NCBI RefSeq assembly: GCF_000422365.1
Contig: NZ_AULQ01000005.1
Location: 62,001 to 126,000, forward strand
DNA: 64,000 nucleotides
Direction of reading: 5' to 3'
Source of the DNA: Mesoflavibacter zeaxanthinifaciens DSM 18436
GTDB lineage: Bacteria; Bacteroidota; Bacteroidia; Flavobacteriales; Flavobacteriaceae
Both the position numbers and the translations under genes were made by a program. The notes below the pieces were generated by a model. That model saw nothing but the letters and a program-made list of their open reading frames with translations. It searched no databases and was not told the origin of the DNA. Shown here one piece after another: positions 28,057 to 35,005 of this stretch; the first letter of the stretch is position 1, and every line of letters begins with the position of its first letter.

Positions 28057-29088
28057 TTAGGTCATTTCACCTCTTAAGGACGTTTCAAATATGGTTTTGA
28101 ATAAGTTAGGAGAAATATTTTGCCCCAATAAATACATCATTTTTACTAAAGCAGCTTCTGTAGTGATGTCTTTTCCAGAGATTAAACCTATTTTTTTAAG
28201 GTTTTCGCTAGTTTCATATCTTCCCATAATTACACTTCCTCCAGAACATTGGGTAACATTAACTATATGTATTCCTTTTTTTGTGGTTTCTCTTAATAAA
28301 TCTAAAAACCATGGTTCTGTAGAGCAGTTTCCTGCCCCATAAGTTTCTAATATGACACCTTTTAACCCTTCACTTTTAAAAATTGACTCTAAAACTTGTT
28401 TTGTGATACCTGGGAATAGTTTTACAAGCGCAATATTTTCATCTAAATTTTTATGAACAATTAAATCTTTTCTTGGGTTTGGCTTCCACAAGTATTCATT
28501 ATTAATTTTAAGATGTACACCGCTTTCTGCTAAATCTGGATAATTTAGGCTTGCAAAAGCTTCAAAATGTTCTGCGTTAATTTTTGTAGTACGGTTGGCA
28601 CGATACAATTTATATTCAAAATACAAACACACTTCTTTAATTATGGGTTTGTTATAATATTGAAGCGATGCTATTTGAATGGACGTAATTAAATTTTCTT
28701 TAGCATCTGTGCGTAAATCTCCTATTGGCAATTGTGAACCAGTAAAAATAACTGGTTTTGCTAAATGTTCTAACATAAAACTTAAAGCTGATGCTGTATA
28801 GCTCATAGTATCACTACCATGAAGCACAACAAAACCATCAAAATCTTCGTAATTGTTTTCAATAATTTCAGCAATTTGCGTCCAATATTTTGGTTGCATG
28901 TTACTAGAATCTATTGGATCTTTAAACGATATGGTTTCTATATTACAGTCTAATAGCTTTAACTCTGGTATGCGTTTAAGAAGATTGTTAAAATCGAAAG
29001 CTCGTAACGCTCCAGTTTCTGGGTCTTTAATCATACCAATGGTTCCACCGGTGTAGATTAAAAGTATGTTAGGTATGGTTTTAGTCAT
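28057..29088 (-). CDS. ansA: Type I L-asparaginase
   Basis: This 343-residue cytoplasmic enzyme hydrolyses asparagine to aspartate and ammonia. The first catalytic Thr lies in IYTGGTIGM and the second catalytic block is VLHGSDTMSYTASAL. No signal peptide is present, as expected of the type I enzyme. It lies 20 bp downstream of the TatD gene on the same strand, so the two form an operon. Confidence 0.93.
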   Translation of the reverse strand: MTKTIPNILLIYTGGTIGMIKDPETGALRAFDFNNLLKRIPELKLLDCNIETISFKDPIDSSNMQPKYWTQIAEIIENNYEDFDGFVVLHGSDTMSYTASALSFMLEHLAKPVIFTGSQLPIGDLRTDAKENLITSIQIASLQYYNKPIIKEVCLYFEYKLYRANRTTKINAEHFEAFASLNYPDLAESGVHLKINNEYLWKPNPRKDLIVHKNLDENIALVKLFPGITKQVLESIFKSEGLKGVILETYGAGNCSTEPWFLDLLRETTKKGIHIVNVTQCSGGSVIMGRYETSENLKKIGLISGKDITTEAALVKMMYLLGQNISPNLFKTIFETSLRGEMT

Positions 29089-29108
29089 TTCGATTTATGA
29101 TTTTTAGA

Positions 29109-29876
29109 TTAAATACCAAAAACGTCTTTTGAATTTTCTGTAGTAATCTCTGCTATTTTTTCTTCTGAAACTTGATAAATATCCGATAATTTTTCTAATA
29201 CTTTGGTAATGTAACTGCTTTCATTACGTTTACCTCTAAATGGTGTTGGCGCTAGATAAGGAGCATCGGTTTCTAAGACGATATGTTTTAAATCGATTTG
29301 ATTTAAAAACTGATCTATTTTTCCGTTTTTAAACGTTGCTACGCCACCAATTCCTAACTTCATATTATAGCTAATCGCTTGTTTTGCTTGTTCAAAATTA
29401 CCTGTAAAGCAATGAAAAATACCGTATAATTTATCTGCTTTTTCTTCTTCTAAAATTTCAAAAACCTCATCAAATGCATCACGACAATGGATTACTATTG
29501 GTAACTCGTGCTGTTTTGCCAATTGTATTTGCTGTCTAAAGGCATCTTGCTGAATTGATAATGTAGATTTATCCCAATATAAATCTATTCCTATTTCGCC
29601 AATTGCATAAAACTTGTGCTTATCCAACATGTCTACTACATGCTCTAATTCTTCATTATAATTATCTTTTACATGTGTTGGATGTAAACCAGTCATTAAA
29701 AACACATTGTTAGGATAATCTTTTTCTAAAGCTAACATGCCTTCTGTGTACGTGCTATCTATTGCTGGCACAAAAAAACGTGTCACTCCTGCGTCTAAAG
29801 CACGTTGCATCATTTGATCTCTATCTTCGTCAAAAGCTTCGCTATATAAATGTGTATGTGTATCTGTAATTATCAT
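29109..29876 (-). CDS. TatD family metal-dependent hydrolase/DNase
   Basis: This 255-residue amidohydrolase-fold protein has all metal ligands of the TatD family: DTHTHLYSEAF, IGEIGID, IHCRDA, HCFTGN and LETDAPYLAP. TatD proteins act as 3'-5' nucleases in DNA repair or degradation. It starts the short operon with ansA; a terminator of the upstream gene lies just before it. Confidence 0.92.
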   Translation of the reverse strand: MIITDTHTHLYSEAFDEDRDQMMQRALDAGVTRFFVPAIDSTYTEGMLALEKDYPNNVFLMTGLHPTHVKDNYNEELEHVVDMLDKHKFYAIGEIGIDLYWDKSTLSIQQDAFRQQIQLAKQHELPIVIHCRDAFDEVFEILEEEKADKLYGIFHCFTGNFEQAKQAISYNMKLGIGGVATFKNGKIDQFLNQIDLKHIVLETDAPYLAPTPFRGKRNESSYITKVLEKLSDIYQVSEEKIAEITTENSKDVFGI

Positions 29877-29885
29877 GTTGCAAAA

Positions 29886-29918
29886 GTAAAAAAGTCATCT
29901 TGTATAAGATGACTTTTT
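29886..29918 (-). terminator. Terminator of the sigma factor operon
   Basis: AAAAGTCATCTT, a four-base loop and its complement end in a T run on the minus strand, directly downstream of the TPR gene. Confidence 0.88.
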
Positions 29919-29940
29919 AAGGCTTATTTAAAATTGATTA

Positions 29941-30690
29941 TTAATCTAGCTTATTGAGTAAATTTTGTGCTTGCTCATAATCTTCGGCGTCTTCTGAGAT
30001 GTTTTTTAATATATTTTTACAAGCTTCTAAATTGTCTTGTTTTAATTTGCTTAAAGCTAAATACCACATCGCTTTATTTTTATAGATTGAATTACCTTCT
30101 GATATTGCTTTTAATAATTCATCTGCTTCACTAAATTGATTGGTTTCTATTAACGTGATGCTTTTATAAAGTTGAATTTCGGTATTACCAGAATCTTCTT
30201 CTAAAATTTGATTAAAAAGCAACTCTGCCTCTTCATAGTTTTTAGTATTAAATGCTGTTTCAGCTTCTTTTAATAGCGCATCATTATCGCCTCTTACCGT
30301 TAAACTAATTTGATCGTAATTAGCAAAATCTGAATAACTTGGATCGCCCGAAAATTGATTAAACACAAAGAAACCAAGTAACAACACAACACTTGCAGCT
30401 ATTGCAAACTTGTAAAAACCAGATGATTTTTTCACGTTTACTTCTTCTTGTTGCGCATTTAGTTTTGAAAAATAATTATGAGATATACTGTCTAAATTAG
30501 CTCTAAAATCCATTGTTTTTTCTTCGTTACCAATTTCGTGATCTAAGTGCGCAGAAATATCTTTATATATACTAAAAGACTTCTTAAAAGCTTTGTCGGT
30601 TTCTAATCTAGTTTCAAATGCATTTGTAGCATTTTCATCTAAATTGCCTGACAAATAATCTTCAAAAAGGATGTAATCTTGTTCTTCCAT
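29941..30690 (-). CDS. Membrane-anchored TPR protein, probable anti-sigma partner
   Basis: This 249-residue protein has a cytoplasmic N-terminus with a zinc-less anti-sigma-like start (MEEQDYILFEDYLSGNLDENATNAFETRL), one membrane helix at about 91-112, and a C-terminal part of TPR-like repeats (NTKNYEEAELLFNQIL, ETNQFSEADELL). The N-terminal pattern resembles the beginnings of Bacteroidota FecR/anti-sigma proteins. It starts 4 nt after the ECF sigma gene stop, which supports a sigma/anti-sigma pair sensing the periplasm; that role is inference. Confidence 0.7.
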   Translation of the reverse strand: MEEQDYILFEDYLSGNLDENATNAFETRLETDKAFKKSFSIYKDISAHLDHEIGNEEKTMDFRANLDSISHNYFSKLNAQQEEVNVKKSSGFYKFAIAASVVLLLGFFVFNQFSGDPSYSDFANYDQISLTVRGDNDALLKEAETAFNTKNYEEAELLFNQILEEDSGNTEIQLYKSITLIETNQFSEADELLKAISEGNSIYKNKAMWYLALSKLKQDNLEACKNILKNISEDAEDYEQAQNLLNKLD

Positions 30691-30694
30691 AACA

Positions 30695-31276
30695 TTAATA
30701 ATTTAGCTGATTAAACGTTGGCGACTCTTGTACCATTTTTGTTAGTTGTCCTATGCATAACGATTTTTTCTTTCGCGCATAAGCGTAACTTACATTAAGA
30801 CTTGCTGCGACTTCTTCCATAGATTTTATTTTAAAAGTAGCATTAAGTAAGTCTTTACAAGCTTTTCCTAATTGGTCAAACATTTGATTAAATAGGTTTT
30901 GCTTGTTTTCAAAAATGGACGTTTCAAACACAAATTGAGCTGCATCGTCATCTTTAGATAACACCTCTTCGTTAATTGTTACCTCCTTATTATTAATTTT
31001 TTTTAAAGTATTTAACCATTTACGCTTACACAATAAAAAAAAGTACGCATCAAAAGGACAAGTTAACTGTAAGTTTTTCTGTATTGCTTGGTTATAAATG
31101 GTAATAATGGTGTCTTGTACTACATCTTGCGCATACTCTTCGTCTCCACTATTTTGCTTCACATAGTTAATTACTTTAGGCACAAACTTGTCATATATAG
31201 CCTGTATGATAAAGGAATTATTATTGACCAATCCATCTATATACTTCTGGTCTTCGTGTACTTTTTTATTACTCAT
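30695..31276 (-). CDS. ECF-type RNA polymerase sigma factor
   Basis: This 193-residue sigma-70 family factor has region 2 (FVPKVINYVKQNSGDEEYAQDVVQDTIITIYNQA) and region 4 (KSMEEVAASLNVSYAYARKKKSLCIGQL). It lacks regions 1 and 3, hence the ECF class. It is co-transcribed with the TPR/membrane gene and divergent from two genes that share a GGGTAAC-N18-ATATAAA element, which may be its promoter. No copy of that element precedes the sigma gene itself. Confidence 0.9.
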   Translation of the reverse strand: MSNKKVHEDQKYIDGLVNNNSFIIQAIYDKFVPKVINYVKQNSGDEEYAQDVVQDTIITIYNQAIQKNLQLTCPFDAYFFLLCKRKWLNTLKKINNKEVTINEEVLSKDDDAAQFVFETSIFENKQNLFNQMFDQLGKACKDLLNATFKIKSMEEVAASLNVSYAYARKKKSLCIGQLTKMVQESPTFNQLNY

Positions 31277-31320
31277 AAGCCCTTTGTTTTAAACGAATTT
31301 AAAAAAAGTTGAACAAAATA

Positions 31321-31352
31321 GGGTAACAATTTTTAAATGGATTTGATATAAA
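31321..31352 (+). promoter_or_regulatory. Candidate ECF promoter, copy 1
   Basis: GGGTAAC (31321-31327), an 18-bp spacer and ATATAAAGGTGAA (from 31346) precede the 146-residue secreted protein gene. The same arrangement with identical spacing occurs at 31872, and neither looks like a vegetative promoter. Confidence 0.5.
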
Positions 31353-31414
31353 GGTGAATAAGCCAAAAAGGCAACACAACTTAAAACAAAACAACAATTT
31401 AAAAATTAGAAATT

Positions 31415-31855
31415 ATGAAACGTACAATTTTAATTATCGCAACAGTAGTATTTGGATTATTAAACCTTAACGCTACAACAATAACAACAGAGCCTAACAG
31501 TGTAACAACTGCAACAATGACCAAAGACGATTTAGTAAAAGTCTATGATTGGTATGTAAAAACAACTACTGGTGAATTTAGAGGCACAGCAAAAACATTA
31601 TTTGACGCTAAAAGACGCGCCAATTTAGTTGGACAAAACGAAGTAGTATTAGAACAAAAAATCAGCAACTATTTCATTTTAAAAAGTGAATTAAATAAAA
31701 AAGAAAGCAGACTGTACTTCTGGGAAGTAAAGAGCGAAAAAGGTGAAGCTAAAGGATTTTCAACTTCAGAAGTTTCAGCAAAAAAGATGATTCAATTAGT
31801 TGCCAAAGGAGACGTAATCTCTTATAAAATCATAGCAAGTAAACAATTAAAATAA
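31415..31855 (+). CDS. Secreted protein with internal duplication
   Basis: This 146-residue protein has a signal peptide (MKRTILIIATVVFGLLNLNA). The mature part consists of two copies of a module of about 40 residues: YDWYVKTTTGEFRGTAKTLF (from residue 44) and YFWEVKSEKGEAKGFSTSEV (from about 101), each followed by an AK-rich helix and a closing Val-x-Lys-Ile type strand. I recognise no named family. It is divergent from the ECF sigma operon, has a candidate ECF promoter, and a terminator follows. Confidence 0.7.
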   Translation: MKRTILIIATVVFGLLNLNATTITTEPNSVTTATMTKDDLVKVYDWYVKTTTGEFRGTAKTLFDAKRRANLVGQNEVVLEQKISNYFILKSELNKKESRLYFWEVKSEKGEAKGFSTSEVSAKKMIQLVAKGDVISYKIIASKQLK

Positions 31856-31866
31856 AAAAAGTAAAA

Positions 31867-31897
31867 AAACAGGGTAACAAAATCCTTACCCTGTTTA
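31867..31897 (+). terminator. Terminator overlapping the next promoter
   Basis: AAACAGGGTAA pairs with TTACCCTGTTT across an eight-base loop. There is only a short T run. The left arm contains the GGGTAAC of the downstream candidate promoter, so the same bases may serve both purposes. Confidence 0.6.
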
Positions 31898-31903
31898 TAT
31901 AAA
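31872..31903 (+). promoter_or_regulatory. Candidate ECF promoter, copy 2
   Basis: GGGTAAC (31872-31878), an 18-bp spacer and ATATAAACGTGTAA (from 31897) precede the lipoprotein gene at 31930. It matches copy 1 at 31321 in both boxes and spacing. Confidence 0.5.
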
Positions 31904-31929
31904 CGTGTAACACATAAAAATTAGAAATC

Positions 31930-32919
31930 ATGAAAACTTTAATTAACACAAAACAAATTTTAGGATCTTTATTATTAACTACATTATTATTTAGTAGTTG
32001 TAAAACAACAGACGACAACGATTTACCTCCGTTTGAAGCAAATCCAGCAACTGCAGAAGAATTTAAAAACATTAAAGATGAAGCGTTAGCAGACATTACT
32101 CAAAACTTCAGTTTTAATTCTGACGATGGATACATCACATTAACTTCAGAAAACGGTGTGCAATTAGGAATAAACGGAGATTGTTTAACCCTTAACGGAA
32201 ACGAAATTACAGGTAACGTAGACATTGAGTATGTTGAAATTTTTGAAAAAGGAAACATGCTTACCACTAACAAACCTACAATGGGTACAATGCCTAATGG
32301 CGATAAAGCTATGCTTTTAACTGGTGGCGAATTTTTTATTGAAGCGACTCAAAACGGTCAAATTTTAGATACAAACTGCGCATTTAACTTATCAATACCA
32401 GCAAGTTTAACTGGTGGATCAGACCCAGAAATGGTACTTTGGGAAGGTACAATTGATGAAGATGATAATCTAACTTGGAATGAAGTTGAAGATGCAACTG
32501 GACAAGGTGGCGTTTTTGTAGAAGGTGGACAATATTATGCCTTTTTAAACAACTTTGGATGGTCTAACGTAGATCGTTTTTATAGTGATCCTAGACCAAA
32601 AACTCAAATACAAGCACAAGCACCAGTAGGATATAACTTTACAAACAGTGCTATATATTTATCGTATGACGGAGAAGATACTGGTCTTGCAGCCTTAGAC
32701 ACTTATGATGGCGAACTAAATTTATTCAGTGAGCATTATGGACAAATCCCAATTGGTTTAGAGTGTCATGTTATTTTTGTAACCGAAGATAATGGTCAAT
32801 GGAGGTATGCTATTAAAGCAGTTACGATTGCAGAAAATGATATAATCACATTTAGTTTTGAAGACACTTCAGTAACCTCAGAAGCTAGTTTAATTTCAAT
32901 CATAAATGCGCTACCATAA
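31930..32919 (+). CDS. Predicted lipoprotein, unknown function
   Basis: This 329-residue protein has a lipoprotein signal with the lipobox LFSSC (Cys near residue 23), followed by an acidic linker (KTTDDNDLPP). The rest is beta-rich with no motif I recognise. EKGNMLTTNKPTMGTMPNGDKAMLLTGGEFFIEA resembles surface beta-sandwich proteins of Bacteroidota. It shares the putative ECF promoter with the preceding gene, so it is a likely member of the sigma factor regulon. It ends in a strong terminator. Confidence 0.65.
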   Translation: MKTLINTKQILGSLLLTTLLFSSCKTTDDNDLPPFEANPATAEEFKNIKDEALADITQNFSFNSDDGYITLTSENGVQLGINGDCLTLNGNEITGNVDIEYVEIFEKGNMLTTNKPTMGTMPNGDKAMLLTGGEFFIEATQNGQILDTNCAFNLSIPASLTGGSDPEMVLWEGTIDEDDNLTWNEVEDATGQGGVFVEGGQYYAFLNNFGWSNVDRFYSDPRPKTQIQAQAPVGYNFTNSAIYLSYDGEDTGLAALDTYDGELNLFSEHYGQIPIGLECHVIFVTEDNGQWRYAIKAVTIAENDIITFSFEDTSVTSEASLISIINALP

Positions 32920-32937
32920 TCAATTTACCTACTTAGC

Positions 32938-32967
32938 AAAAACCAGAAATTTATGTTTCTGGTTTTT
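32938..32967 (+). terminator. Terminator after the lipoprotein gene
   Basis: AAAAACCAGAAA, six-base loop and TTTCTGGTTTTT. Confidence 0.88.
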
Positions 32968-33024
32968 GTGTTTTACCAAATCAAAATAATTATCGTTACA
33001 TTTAATTACTTAATTCACAGAGTC

Positions 33025-34983
33025 ATGAAACATTTAATCGCTATAATCCTTACTGTCTTTGCTGTTGTTTTGTGCTATTCTCAAGAAAATATTGCAAAAG
33101 ACACCACGCAACGCATAGCTACAATAGAGCATAAATTTGAAGGAAACCAAGTAAAGTTTACACCAAACGCGCCAGAATTAAATCAAATTGCTGGAGCACC
33201 TAAAGCGTTTTATACTAATTACTGGGAATTTGGTGATGGCACCTACAGCAAAGAAAACAACCCTACAAAAACCTATAAAAAGCCAGGTGAGTACGAAGTC
33301 CGTTTATGGGCAACCAACAATTACGACACTGGCAAAACACCAACCTCAAGACCTAAAAAAATAAAAGTTACCAATGTAGATAAAAGCTATAATGAGGAAG
33401 CTAGTATGACTACAAATTTTGATTTACAACACAATCGCGAGCCTGTGCCAGAAGAAGAATTTGTCATTATTGTTAAGTACAAAAACACCAAAGATTATGT
33501 AACCAACGGTAAAGTTTTTCTGTTTTATAACGAAAAACAATTTAAAGCAGAAAATTTTGAAATTGCAGAAAGCAGAATGTACCATAATGAAAATGAAATT
33601 AGCACCGAAGATTTAGTATTCACTTCCAAATTAGATACAGATAATTATTACGCTTCCGCGGAAAACAAAATACTTAAACTACAATCTAAACTTCAAGATT
33701 CTACCGAAAAACAAAACCTACCATTAACACTAGAAGAATCTAAAGCTAAATACAATAACAGCACTGCGTTTACCTTTAAAAACATGCATCCAAACGAAGA
33801 GCGTAACGTATTTTACACCATAAAAACCACACCAGAAATGATTAAAGATACTAGCGCCATTGTTAGCGTTAGAGGTATTTACGTACCAGATGAAAATTAC
33901 GATAATCACAACGTCAAAGACATGGAAATGGAAATAGTTACTTCTCATGACCCAAACAAAATGTCTACCAGCGCTTTTTTAATGAATTATAGATTGGTGC
34001 GTTTTAAAAAGCCAAAATTTAAAATCAAATTTCAAAATAATGGCGAAGGACCAGCAAGAACAATCCGTTTAGAAACTGATATTCCAGAGATTTTTGACAA
34101 ATCAACTATTGAGGTTTTAGACATGTATCCTAAGGTTAAAATTTGCCCAAAATACGATGTAGAATACAGTTGTTTAGATACTACGTACACACAAAAACAA
34201 GCCATTTTCACCTTTAAAAACATTTACTTACCTGGTAGCGAGCAAAAAAATGTCAAAGAATACGACTCGACAAAAGGTTTTGTAAAATACAGAATTAAGT
34301 TTGGCAAAAACTTTCATAAAATTAAAACCAAATCAAGAACAGCAATCATATTTGACAAAAACGAACCTATAATTACCAACTACTCTACTACTCGTTTTAT
34401 GCCTGGTATTTCTATTGGTGCAAAAGCGGGTTATAATTACTTTTTTGATTTAGACAATTCTAAAAGTTATTTTGTTGGCGCAACACTTTCACCTTACAAA
34501 TCGTATCGATTTTATTGGCAAGTCGAGTTACTAAATAGTTTGCATGAGTTTGATGGTAGCACTCAAATTTCAGAGCAGTTTACAGATAACGGTGCTACAG
34601 GAGAATTATTTTTTAGACGTACAACAACATCTACAAGCTATAACAATATAGATTGGGAAGTTCCTGTTTTATTAAGGTATAACGTCAATAATTACATTGG
34701 TTTGGGTGCTGGTTTACAAGGTATGATTTCGGTAAGTCAAAAAGAAAGCACAACAACAACCATAGAAGATTACGAAAATATAAACACAGTTCCTGGCGCA
34801 TTAATTAATAGTGAAACTATATCTACTGAAAACAAAGCATCTTTTACCAATTTTAGAAGTGGTTTTTTAGTTGAAGCTACAGCTGGTTTTGCTAGAATCG
34901 GACCTAGTATTGGTGCTAGGTACGTTTTCAATTTTAAAGACAATTATAACTATATGCAGTTTTATGCAATTTGGAAATTTTGA
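33025..34983 (+). CDS. PKD-domain protein with C-terminal beta-barrel
   Basis: This 652-residue exported protein starts at MKHLIAIILTVFAVVLCYSQ (33025); an upstream extension to 32953 overlaps the terminator and is not credible. A PKD domain at about 35-118 has the signature YWEFGDGTYSKENNPTKTYKKPGEYEVRLWA. A middle region (about 140-450) carries a DUF11-like immunoglobulin-type domain (RTIRLETDIPEIFDK). The last 190 residues look like an outer-membrane barrel ending in MQFYAIWKF. It thus combines surface/periplasmic domains with a membrane anchor. It is the first of four same-strand genes leading to the response regulator. Confidence 0.7.
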   Translation: MKHLIAIILTVFAVVLCYSQENIAKDTTQRIATIEHKFEGNQVKFTPNAPELNQIAGAPKAFYTNYWEFGDGTYSKENNPTKTYKKPGEYEVRLWATNNYDTGKTPTSRPKKIKVTNVDKSYNEEASMTTNFDLQHNREPVPEEEFVIIVKYKNTKDYVTNGKVFLFYNEKQFKAENFEIAESRMYHNENEISTEDLVFTSKLDTDNYYASAENKILKLQSKLQDSTEKQNLPLTLEESKAKYNNSTAFTFKNMHPNEERNVFYTIKTTPEMIKDTSAIVSVRGIYVPDENYDNHNVKDMEMEIVTSHDPNKMSTSAFLMNYRLVRFKKPKFKIKFQNNGEGPARTIRLETDIPEIFDKSTIEVLDMYPKVKICPKYDVEYSCLDTTYTQKQAIFTFKNIYLPGSEQKNVKEYDSTKGFVKYRIKFGKNFHKIKTKSRTAIIFDKNEPIITNYSTTRFMPGISIGAKAGYNYFFDLDNSKSYFVGATLSPYKSYRFYWQVELLNSLHEFDGSTQISEQFTDNGATGELFFRRTTTSTSYNNIDWEVPVLLRYNVNNYIGLGAGLQGMISVSQKESTTTTIEDYENINTVPGALINSETISTENKASFTNFRSGFLVEATAGFARIGPSIGARYVFNFKDNYNYMQFYAIWKF

Positions 34984-35005
34984 TAAAAAACGAACTAATT
35001 TATAA

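Noticed and set aside
27841-28060. Integration site at tRNA-Ser
   Set aside because: No integrase, no duplicated tRNA 3' end and only core genes on both sides.
32953-33024. Upstream start of the PKD/barrel protein
   Set aside because: The extension lies partly in the preceding terminator hairpin, and a proper signal peptide begins at 33025.
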